DNA of 47,067 nt, taken from NCBI GenBank assembly GCA_009773615.1, contig WSYA01000009.1, forward strand, positions 1-47,067, in the 5' to 3' direction. The stretch is from Gallionellaceae bacterium. GTDB lineage: Bacteria; Pseudomonadota; Gammaproteobacteria; Burkholderiales; Gallionellaceae. The notes under the pieces were generated by a model. That model was not told the origin of the DNA, ran no database searches, and saw only the letters and a list, made by a program, of their open reading frames with translations. The translations under genes and the position numbers were made by a program. How positions within the stretch are numbered: position 1 is the first letter of the stretch; each line of letters starts with the position of its first letter. Shown here piece after piece: positions 1 through 7,102 of this stretch.

Positions 1-312
1 CATCTGATTAGACTACCACCCTGTCTAACTTTCACGTTTCACACAATAGGCATAAGGGATAGACAGGATTAAACCTCCACGAAATGTCACTTAGCTCGTG
101 GAATGCATATTTTCGATAAGTGATTGATTCATTGAAATACACCGAAATAATTGTTCCTCATATACATAATAGTACGGGCGGAAGCGAAAGTCTTCATTGG
201 GGGGCGGCAGGTTATGCCACATAACGGAAGTCACCGAGGAACCCATAGACCGGCAGCTTTGGCCGAATAGCCGCCCTTCAATCTATCGCCACGACTGTCT
301 GTTCAAATCACT

Positions 313-486
313 TCAATCATTCGCCTCCGCATAAACTTGCGGTGTCATCATATCTTTCGCCTCCGGCCACAGGTCGGGGAGCAGATACTTGAGGTTAAAG
401 GAAGGCAGTCCCGCCTCCATCATGGCTACGGGTACGCCAGCAAGCTGGTTGCTGGTTGGGCTGCTCGTAATTTTTGTTCCTAAGGG
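313..486 (-). pseudogene. Possible 3' remnant of an unidentified gene
   Basis: On the minus strand an open frame of 57 codons ends at a TGA at 313-315. Its predicted tail reads like real protein, with segments such as AMMEAGLPSFNLKYLLPDLW followed by PEAKDMMTPQVYAEAND. It has no plausible start: an in-frame TAA lies just upstream (487-489). I do not recognise the family. It may be the end of a gene lost by rearrangement, since the whole of 1-853 lacks an intact gene. It could also be chance. The plus-strand 70-codon frame over the same bases looks like its shadow. Confidence 0.2.
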
Positions 487-534
487 TTACGCCAACTCGA
501 CCGTGCATCGCCTAATCACGAAAAAACAAACTCC

Positions 535-579
535 TGTCGCAAAACGTACATATCCATGCGATATGTACGTTTTGCGACA
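535..579. repeat. Perfect 19-bp-arm palindrome, 7-nt loop
   Basis: The arms are 535-553 and 561-579 and match exactly as inverted repeats; each outer end reads TGTCGCAAAACG. The loop is CCATGCG. It is not GC-rich and has no T-run, so it does not look like an intrinsic terminator. It lies in a gene-free stretch 275 bases before the CheW gene. It could be a protein-binding or recombinase site, or a mobile-element scar; the sequence does not decide. A related TGTCGCG string occurs near 666-672. Confidence 0.6.
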
Positions 580-731
580 AGACGAAAAACTGTGTTGCTG
601 AAAAGCCACAACCATAGTCGACCGAATTACTCCATTTTGATTTGTTCAGATGGCCGACATTTTTCTGTCGCGTCTTAGAACAACTTGGCGCTACTTCCCC
701 CTTCTGATGGGTATGTTATTCCCATGATCTC

Positions 732-766
732 GATATATAGATAAATGCTAAAAATATCTATATATC
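732..766. promoter_or_regulatory. AT-rich 12-bp inverted repeat upstream of CheW gene
   Basis: GATATATAGATA (732-743) and TATCTATATATC (755-766) are perfect inverted repeats separated by 11 bases. They end about 87 bases before the CheW gene start, in the AT-rich stretch where its promoter should be. The symmetry and placement suggest an operator for a dimeric regulator or an extruding hairpin. The role is inferred; no known consensus was recognised. Confidence 0.4.
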
Positions 767-853
767 AATAATATAGGTTTGTTTCCGGCGCTAAAATTAG
801 TGGTATCAATTTTGCGTTCTATGATAGATTAGATTCAATTATTCGGGGGGAAT

Positions 854-3481
854 ATGGGCGCATATGAGGGAATAGATGTTGATCAGGACATAGTCGAGCT
901 GATCCGTATGATGGGCAAGGCGGAGGAATACCGCGAACGCTTGCAATCGTTGCAGTCGGTGTGGGATAGCCTGACTTTGCTGGGGCATCTTTCCGGAACG
1001 GCGACCGACATGTCCGATACGCGCACTGCCTTCCAGCAATTGAGCGGCAGTTTGCTGAATCAGCTAGCCCGCGAGACGCTGAAGAAGGCTACGCTGGCGA
1101 TGAAGTCCAAAGCGCAGGTGGCGGTAGACATCATGGTGCGCAATTTGTTCGAGCGCACTGCTGACATCGGCTTTCTGGCGATGGACGACGATGTGCGCGA
1201 ATACCTGGGCAAGTTCGCTCCGCTGAAATCCCGGATAGTGGGCGAAGAGTCCCGCCTTGAGTTGGAGCGATACGATGACAATTTGCTGGCACGCTTCAGG
1301 GAGTACGTACAAAAATATTCCGTGTACGCCAACATCATGCTGCTCGATACCGAGGGTAACGTGTTGCTGCAACTGGATGAACATAATCCGGTGCGACATT
1401 CCAAGGATGCCCTAATCGCCGAATCGCTCACTTCTGCGCAAGCGTATGTCGAGACCTTCCGGCATAGCGATCTGTCGCCGAACCAAAGCAATAGCCTGAT
1501 CTATTCCTATCGCGTCACCGATGCCGACGGAAAAGCCAACCTCGGTGTGTTGTGCCTGTGTTTCCGTTTTGCCAACGAGGCGGAACGGATATTTGCCAAT
1601 CTGGTCGAGGCGGAAGATTGGAGCGTGGTCACGCTGCTCGATCAACACGGCAAGGTCATTGCCAGCAGCGATGCGTTCCATGTTCCGGTCGGGGCAACGG
1701 TCAAGTTTCAAGCGAATCGCGAGTGGTGCGTGACGCGCTTTGCCGGTCGGCAATATCTGGCGGTGACGCGCGCCACGCAGGGCTATCAGGGCTATATGGG
1801 GCCAGGCTGGTACGGGCATGTGATGCTGCCGTTGGATCATGCCTTCGATCATGAGGAAGGGCGTTTTCTGGAAGCGGCGATTCCGGAGAATGCGTTGAGT
1901 GCGGTCATGAGCAATCCGCGTTTGTTCGGCGATGCGTTGCGCGAGATACCCTACCATGCGGCCAAGATTCAGCGCGCGCTGAACCGCTCGGTGTGGAACG
2001 GCAATGTCAGCCAAAAGAGCGACAACAAAGCGTTGAATCCGGCCTTCTCCAAAATACTGCTGTGGGAGATCAGCAACACCGGGCTGAAGACGCAGGATGT
2101 GTTCGATCAGTCGATCAGCAACCTGCACCAGACCGTGGTTTCGAGCATCCTGCAAGACAGCCAGTTCCAGGCGGCGCTGGCGATCGACATCATGGACCGC
2201 AATCTGTACGAACGCGCAAATGATGTGCGCTGGTGGGCGCTGTCGCCAGTGTTTCGCCGCGCTTTATCGGGCACGCAACCGGAAGCCGCCGTGCTGCGCG
2301 ATGTCGCCAAGACCTTGGAGCATATCAACGGGCTTTACACCGTGTACGACAATTTGGTGGTGTTTGATCGCGGCGGTAGCGTATTGGCGGTATCCAATCC
2401 GAAATATCAGGATATCTGCGGGCAGGTGCTGAACGAGGAATGGGTGCGCCGTACTTTGTCGCTGGGAAACAGCCAGAGTTATGCGGTGTCGGATTTCGTG
2501 CCCAGTCCTTTGTATCAGGATAAACATTCCTACATCTATGCCGCCGCGATACGCGACCAGTCGGCGCAGCAAAATATCGTCGGCGGTATCGGCATCGTGT
2601 TCGATTCCGCCCCGCAGTTTGCGGCCATGCTGAACGATGCGCTGCCGCACGACGAGAGCGGCGCTGTGCCGGCGGGTTGCTTCGGCGTGTTCGCAGATCG
2701 CGAGTGTCACATCATCGCATCGACGTTGGGCGAACTCACTCCGGGTATGCAACTGGAGTTGGAAGAGATTTACTTCCGCCTCGGCAAAGGCGAGCGAAAA
2801 TCCGGGATCGCGGTATTCAATGGGAATTACTATGCCGTGGGCGCATGCATGTCCAAAGGCTATCGGGAATATAAAGATAATGCCGATGCTTACCGCAATG
2901 AGGTCATCGCGCTAATATTCGCGCCATTGGGTGAGTGCAAGCAAGATGATCGCAGAGGGATGGCATCTGTCGGGCGCGCACGGCTGCAAGGTGCGGAGAT
3001 TAAAGCTGTCGGCGGCAGTGAGTGCGTGGAGATCGCGACTTTCTACGTGGATAGCCACTGGCTGGGAATTCCGTCGGATCATGTGGTCGAGTCCATTGAC
3101 ATTCAAGGGCTGACCCGCGTTCCCGGAGCAAGCGAAAACATGCTGGGTTACATCATGTTCCACGACAAGCTCATTTCTGTGGTCGGGCTGTGGGGCATGC
3201 TGGGCAAGGAAGACAAGCGGCGCAGCAGCCATGAGCCGCAGATCATCGTATTGCGCTTGGGCGATGTTAACGAAACATTGATCGGAGTGATGGTGGATGA
3301 GCTGGGTGAAATTCCAGAGATACCGCTGGAACGGATTGAAAAAGTTTCGCCTATGTTGTCCAATGGCAATGCGCTGGCGGAAAGTCTGGTTAAACCCGGC
3401 GCGGGAAAAAGCTCGCGTGAAATGATCGTGGTGCTGTCACGGGAAAGGTTGCGGAAAAAGTTTACGCATGTCAGCGCGTAA
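854..3481 (+). CDS. Soluble double-sensor protein with C-terminal CheW domain
   Basis: This 875-residue protein has no signal peptide or membrane helix. It carries two related modules: a helix at residue 91 beginning VDIMVRNLFER is repeated at residue 444 as IDIMDRNLYER. Each copy is followed by beta-rich segments typical of Cache/PAS-like sensors (DTEGNVLLQLD; DRGGSVLAVSN). From about residue 720 there is a CheW-like domain (CVEIATFYVDSHWLGIP, GYIMFHDKLISVVGLWGML, VDELGEI). CheW couples chemoreceptors to the CheA kinase, so this looks like a cytoplasmic sensory input feeding a chemotaxis array. There is no MCP hairpin or HAMP domain. The start is supported by a GGGGGG ribosome site just upstream. 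No other che gene is nearby. The CheW call is firm; the Cache assignment is inferred from pattern. Confidence 0.75.
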   Translation: MGAYEGIDVDQDIVELIRMMGKAEEYRERLQSLQSVWDSLTLLGHLSGTATDMSDTRTAFQQLSGSLLNQLARETLKKATLAMKSKAQVAVDIMVRNLFERTADIGFLAMDDDVREYLGKFAPLKSRIVGEESRLELERYDDNLLARFREYVQKYSVYANIMLLDTEGNVLLQLDEHNPVRHSKDALIAESLTSAQAYVETFRHSDLSPNQSNSLIYSYRVTDADGKANLGVLCLCFRFANEAERIFANLVEAEDWSVVTLLDQHGKVIASSDAFHVPVGATVKFQANREWCVTRFAGRQYLAVTRATQGYQGYMGPGWYGHVMLPLDHAFDHEEGRFLEAAIPENALSAVMSNPRLFGDALREIPYHAAKIQRALNRSVWNGNVSQKSDNKALNPAFSKILLWEISNTGLKTQDVFDQSISNLHQTVVSSILQDSQFQAALAIDIMDRNLYERANDVRWWALSPVFRRALSGTQPEAAVLRDVAKTLEHINGLYTVYDNLVVFDRGGSVLAVSNPKYQDICGQVLNEEWVRRTLSLGNSQSYAVSDFVPSPLYQDKHSYIYAAAIRDQSAQQNIVGGIGIVFDSAPQFAAMLNDALPHDESGAVPAGCFGVFADRECHIIASTLGELTPGMQLELEEIYFRLGKGERKSGIAVFNGNYYAVGACMSKGYREYKDNADAYRNEVIALIFAPLGECKQDDRRGMASVGRARLQGAEIKAVGGSECVEIATFYVDSHWLGIPSDHVVESIDIQGLTRVPGASENMLGYIMFHDKLISVVGLWGMLGKEDKRRSSHEPQIIVLRLGDVNETLIGVMVDELGEIPEIPLERIEKVSPMLSNGNALAESLVKPGAGKSSREMIVVLSRERLRKKFTHVSA

Positions 3482-3517
3482 AAATTAATGCGCCAAATCG
3501 AAATCCCATTTATTCCC

Positions 3518-3552
3518 TGTAGGAGCCGGCAAGCTGGCTCCCACAGTTTTTT
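3518..3552. terminator. REP-like hairpin acting as intrinsic terminator
   Basis: TGTAGGAGCC (3518-3527) pairs with GGCTCCCACA (3536-3545) with one mismatch, and a T-run follows at 3547-3552. It stands 37 bases after the CheW gene and directly against the stop codon of the convergent draG fragment. The T-run gives a terminator for the plus strand. The arm begins with the same GTAGGAGC core as three other palindromes in this window, so it also belongs to that repeat family. Confidence 0.65.
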
Positions 3553-3925
3553 CTATGCCCCGGCAATGCGAATCAGCGCCTGTGCCTGTGCCGCGCAGGC
3601 CCGGCTGATATTCACATCCAGCGTCTTCAGCCACATTTCCGGTATCTCATCCAGTCCATATAGCGCCCCCGCCAGCATCTCCGCAATCGCGCCGGTGGTA
3701 TCGGCATCGCCGCCGCGATTGACCACGCCGATTAGGCAGTTCTGAAAATTATCCGTATCGAAAAAATTCTGAAACACGGCTTGCAGCGTATCGACGATAT
3801 AGCCGCTTGGATTGCTGCTTTGGCGTATCGCGCGGAATTTGAATTCGGGATGAAGGGCGGCGAGCGGATGAGCGTAAGTATGCAGCAAGTGATTTTTGTC
3901 TGCGTCGCGTAATGGGCGCACGAAC
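3553..3925 (-). pseudogene. 3' fragment of ADP-ribosylglycohydrolase (DraG-like) gene
   Basis: The minus-strand frame ends with the C-terminal third of a DraG/ADP-ribosylglycohydrolase-type protein: SGYIVDTLQAVFQNFF, then CLIGVVNRGGDADTTGAIAE, then AGALYGLDEIPEMWL. The GDADTTGA motif supplies metal-binding aspartates in this family. Family members are usually near 300 residues; here only about 120 belong to it. Upstream of about 3925 the frame runs antisense through rnfE sequence, so the open frame to 4083 is not a natural N-terminus. In nitrogen fixers DraG reactivates ADP-ribosylated nitrogenase reductase. The fragment should be non-functional. Confidence 0.75.
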
Positions 3926-4272
3926 TGTATAAAGTGCTGGGACTTTTCATTGCGCTGTTCGTGGTGAACTGCGCGATCCTGAGGCGTGCCGAGGCTTTCG
4001 CTTCCAAATCCGGTGTGGCCGAATCCGCTTGGGATGGTGTGCGCGAAGTGCTGGGCAGCGGTACGCTGTTTGCCAACGCGCACTTGCTGCTGGAGCCGGC
4101 CTTTGCATTTTTGGAAACAACCATCGTGCCCGATTACAAAGGCTTTCTGCTGATGATCCTGCCGCCCGGCGGCTTCATGGTGGTGGGCTTATTGCTGGCC
4201 GCGAAACGGGTGTTGGATCAGCGTCGTGCAGCGCGTGCCGAACTTGTGGCTGCCGAAGCCAGTAACAATTAG
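3926..4272 (+). pseudogene. rnfE: Truncated, internally deleted rnfE (electron transport complex subunit E)
   Basis: The frame begins abruptly at ELYKVLGLFIALFVVNCAIL, which matches the middle of RnfE/RsxE, and continues with RRAEAFASKSG. Intact proteins are about 200-240 residues with six membrane helices; the N-terminal half is missing. There is also an internal in-frame gap: the text passes from SAWDGV straight to REVLGSGTLF, whereas relatives carry about 17 residues of a membrane helix between DG and RE(I/V). The C-terminus (GFLLMILPPGGFMVVGLLLA) is preserved. RnfE is a membrane subunit of the ion-translocating Rnf complex. With no rnfABCDG in view this is a decayed relic, although a start at 3934 could still give a 112-residue peptide. 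Confidence 0.75.
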
Positions 4273-4281
4273 GAGTACATC

Positions 4282-4560
4282 ATGCAGATAGGTGTCGCTT
4301 ATTCCGAGCCCGCACAACAGCTATGGCTACGCATCGAGGTGCCTGAGGACGCCACGGTGCAGGCGGCCATCGAACAATCCGGCATCTTGCGCAAGTTTTC
4401 GGGCATTGATATTGCAACATGTACGGTTGGGATTTTTGGTAAAGTCGCCGAACTCGATGCAACACTCAAACCCGGCGACCGTATCGAGATATACCGCGCG
4501 ATCACCGCCGATCCGGCCACCGTGCCGCGCCGCGTCATTGCCGGTGATGACGATGACTAA
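4282..4560 (+). CDS. rnfH: RnfH family ubiquitin-like protein
   Basis: A 92-residue protein matching the RnfH (YfjF/UPF0125) family, a small beta-grasp fold. Diagnostic stretches are VAYSEPAQQLWLRIEVPEDA, VQAAIEQSGILRKF and VGIFGKVAELDATLKPGDRI, with the common ending EIYRAI. A good ribosome site (AGGAG) stands at 4271-4275. It follows the rnfE relic by nine bases, the order seen where rnfH closes an rnf operon. The partner operon is broken here, so it may be orphaned, or it may serve another Rnf locus elsewhere. The biochemical role of RnfH is not well established. Confidence 0.85.
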   Translation: MQIGVAYSEPAQQLWLRIEVPEDATVQAAIEQSGILRKFSGIDIATCTVGIFGKVAELDATLKPGDRIEIYRAITADPATVPRRVIAGDDDD

Positions 4561-4596
4561 TTAACACGAAAAAACAGGGACACTTCCCGACACTCT

Positions 4597-5871
4597 ATGG
4601 ATATATTGCTAGTTACAATTTTCGTCATTGCCTATGCGGCAATCGCGTTTGAGCATCCTCTCAGGGTCAACAAGAGTGCCCCCGCATTAATTGGTGCAGG
4701 GCTGTTGTGGACTATTTACGCTGCCTATACGGGCCATGTTTCGGAGCAATTAAACGAAAGTCTTTCGTCAACTGCACAAATTGTTTTCTTTCTAATGGGG
4801 GCCATGGCAATCGTTGAGGTTGTTGATGCCCATGACGGTTTTGACGTTATTACGGACAAAATAAAGACCACCAAAATGGTGGTGCTGCTATGGCTGGTCG
4901 GTTTTGTTACGTTCTTTCTCAGCGCAGTTCTGGACAATCTAACAACGACTATCGTGATGATATCTGTGTGTCGAAAGCTGTTAGCCGAAAGAGAAGACCG
5001 ATTATTTTTTGCGGGTGTTGTCATTATTGCTGCCAACGCCGGGGGAGCTTGGTCACCTATAGGGGACGTCACCACTACCATGCTGTGGATAGGGGGGCAG
5101 ATCACCGCCCTAGCAATAATTAAGGGGGTGTTTTTCCCCGCTTTGGTCAACATACTGGTGCCGTTGATGGTCATTAGTTATATGTTTCGGGGAAAGATAG
5201 TTGTCAGCCCGGTTAAGGTAGCGAATGACAGTGCGCAGCACGGGACGACTCCGTTTGAGAGCAGCTTTATGTTCTACGCCGGGATCGGTCTGTTGTGCGC
5301 AGTCCCCGTTTTTAAAACTTTGACCCATTTGCCACCATTTATGGGGATATTGTTTGCCCTTGGCATTCTTTGGTTGGCTGGTGAGTTGATCCATCGCAAT
5401 AAAGAAGAGGTAGAAAAAGAGCACCTGACTATCGGTGCGGCTCTTCAGCGAATTGATATGCAATCGATAGTCTTCTTTATTGGAATTTTGCTTGCAGTGG
5501 CAACTCTTGAACACAGCCATATTCTTGCCGGACTTGCCCAATGGCTAGACAAGGCAGTAGGCAATCAAGCGCTTATTGTTTCTATTTTCGGCCTTGCCAG
5601 TGCAATTGTGGACAACGTGCCGTTGGTTGCGGCGTCCATGGGAATGTATTCATTAACTGATTTTCCGGCGGATTCGTTTCTCTGGGAGTTTCTGGCATAT
5701 GCGGCCGGAACCGGGGGGTCGATCCTGATTATCGGCTCGGCTGCTGGCGTAGCTGCCATGGGTATCGAGAAAATTGAGTTTTTCTGGTATGTCAAAAAGA
5801 TTAGCTTGCTGGCACTGGTTGGGTACATGGGCGGAGCAATTGTCTATATTGCGCTCAATCAAGCCGCGTAG
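4597..5871 (+). CDS. nhaD: Na+/H+ antiporter NhaD
   Basis: A 424-residue polytopic inner-membrane protein with about 11-13 hydrophobic helices, matching NhaD of the ion transporter superfamily. Characteristic motifs are VLDNLTTTIVMISVCRKLL, ANAGGAWSPIGDVTTTMLW, and near the end IVDNVPLVAASMGMY; the two DN motifs in broken helices are typical. It exchanges sodium (or lithium) for protons and contributes to pH and salt homeostasis. The length is slightly short compared with NhaD forms near 430-480 residues. The gene is visibly AT-richer than its neighbours and stands alone, with 36 bases before it and about 300 after, which suggests acquisition by transfer. Confidence 0.9.
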   Translation: MDILLVTIFVIAYAAIAFEHPLRVNKSAPALIGAGLLWTIYAAYTGHVSEQLNESLSSTAQIVFFLMGAMAIVEVVDAHDGFDVITDKIKTTKMVVLLWLVGFVTFFLSAVLDNLTTTIVMISVCRKLLAEREDRLFFAGVVIIAANAGGAWSPIGDVTTTMLWIGGQITALAIIKGVFFPALVNILVPLMVISYMFRGKIVVSPVKVANDSAQHGTTPFESSFMFYAGIGLLCAVPVFKTLTHLPPFMGILFALGILWLAGELIHRNKEEVEKEHLTIGAALQRIDMQSIVFFIGILLAVATLEHSHILAGLAQWLDKAVGNQALIVSIFGLASAIVDNVPLVAASMGMYSLTDFPADSFLWEFLAYAAGTGGSILIIGSAAGVAAMGIEKIEFFWYVKKISLLALVGYMGGAIVYIALNQAA

Positions 5872-5894
5872 GTGCGCTCGTAGTGGGCGAATGG

Positions 5895-5944
5895 CGGGCG
5901 AAAAGCCCGAGAAACAGCCCGAAAGGGTAAAACAAAACGGGCTG
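5895..5944. repeat. Two small GC hairpins downstream of nhaD
   Basis: CGGGC (5895-5899) pairs with GCCCG (5905-5909), and CAGCCCG (5915-5921) pairs with CGGGCTG (5938-5944). They lie 23 to 73 bases after the nhaD stop in the 301-base gap before ribF. No T-run follows, so a terminator role is uncertain. The rest of the gap, 5945-6150, shows no gene. Confidence 0.4.
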
Positions 5945-6156
5945 AACTCGTCTTGTTGCGCGATCACGTATATTTCGCAATTTGAATCTTGAAAATGCGA
6001 GGCTTGTTCAGCGTAGCCTTAGCAATGCGCGCTATAAAACGTTTCTTTATAGCTGTCCACGGATAGATGCATTTAGAATGCTTTGGAGCAAGCTAATCGC
6101 AAGGTCATCTTTCGGCAGACAAATGCGTGGAAACAAAAAACGCGCGCGCCCTACGG

Positions 6157-6162
6157 TATAAT
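6157..6162 (+). promoter_or_regulatory. Candidate -10 box for ribF operon
   Basis: A perfect TATAAT sits 10 bases before the chosen ribF ATG at 6173. No good -35 box was found at the expected spacing, where there is an A-run. Transcription from here would begin almost at the start codon, giving a very short or absent leader. No FMN riboswitch was recognised upstream. Confidence 0.45.
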
Positions 6163-6172
6163 CCGCGCCGTT

Positions 6173-7102
6173 ATGCAGATACTTCGTGGACTTATTTCCC
6201 CTGACAGCCAGCCCGTTGCGCTCACCATCGGTAATTTCGATGGGGTGCATCTCGGGCATCAGGCGTTGCTGGAACAATTGCAAATCGCTGCACGCGAGCG
6301 CGATCTTGCTACCGCAGCGATCGTGTTCGAGCCGCATCCGCGCGAATTTTTTACACCCTTGCAGGCTCCGGCGCGGCTCACCAATCTGCGCGAAAAAATG
6401 GAACGTTTCGCCGTGCTTGGTTTGAACCGCGTGCATGTCTGTCGTTTTAACAAAAAATTAGCGCAAACCAGCGCGACGGATTTTATCGATGCGCTGTACA
6501 AAAAATTGGCGGCGAAGTACGTGCTCATAGGCGACGATTTTCGTTTCGGCAAGGCGCGCGGCGGCGATTTTGCGCTGATGGAAAAAATGGGGCAGCAACA
6601 AGGCATCACGGTGAAGTCCATGAGCAGTGTGCTGAAAGGCGGTGTGCGCATTTCCAGTACGGCTGTGCGGGTTGCGCTGAGTGAAGGAAATTTGCATTTG
6701 GCGCGCCGCTATCTGGGGCGTACTTACAGCATCAGTGGGCATGTGGAGCACGGTGAAAAAGTCGGGCGCAAGTTAGGCTACCCCACGGCGAACATACAGC
6801 TGAAACACAATCGCCCCCCCTTGTCCGGTATCTTTGTGGTGCGTGTGCGCATCGAAAGCGGCGAGATAGTTAAAGGTGTGGCGAGTCTCGGCGTGCGGCC
6901 TACCATCGAGCTAAACGGCAAGCCGGTGCTGGAAGTGCATTTGTTCGATTTTGCGCAGGAGATTTACGGCAAACATTTGTATGTGGATTTTTTGCACAAG
7001 CTGCGCGATGAAATGAAGTTTTCGGGTTTGGAAAGTTTAACGCAACAAATTGCGCTCGATGTCGGGCAGGCAAAGGACTGGTTTATACAAAATGGCAACT
7101 GA
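6173..7102 (+). CDS. ribF: Bifunctional riboflavin kinase/FAD synthetase
   Basis: A 309-residue protein that phosphorylates riboflavin to FMN and adenylylates FMN to FAD in the cytosol. The N-terminal nucleotidyltransferase has [15 protein letters not shown], carrying the HxGH motif, and later [15 protein letters not shown]. The C-terminal kinase domain has [23 protein letters not shown] and VHLFDF. An upstream in-frame ATG at 6083 would add 30 unrelated residues ahead of the TATAAT, so the start at 6173 (MQILRGL) is preferred. The end overlaps ileS by 11 bases. This first-gene position in ribF-ileS-lspA-ispH is the usual one in proteobacteria. Confidence 0.95.
   Translation: MQILRGLISPDSQPVALTIGNFDGVHLGHQALLEQLQIAARERDLATAAIVFEPHPREFFTPLQAPARLTNLREKMERFAVLGLNRVHVCRFNKKLAQTSATDFIDALYKKLAAKYVLIGDDFRFGKARGGDFALMEKMGQQQGITVKSMSSVLKGGVRISSTAVRVALSEGNLHLARRYLGRTYSISGHVEHGEKVGRKLGYPTANIQLKHNRPPLSGIFVVRVRIESGEIVKGVASLGVRPTIELNGKPVLEVHLFDFAQEIYGKHLYVDFLHKLRDEMKFSGLESLTQQIALDVGQAKDWFIQNGN

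Noticed and set aside
389..601. A 70-codon plus-strand frame with a hydrophobic stretch
   Set aside because: No good ribosome site; it overlaps the palindrome at 535-579 and the possible minus-strand remnant, and the translation resembles no protein.
5872..6172. Possible FMN riboswitch upstream of ribF
   Set aside because: I saw none of the conserved RFN-element blocks; only two small hairpins and a TATAAT were found.
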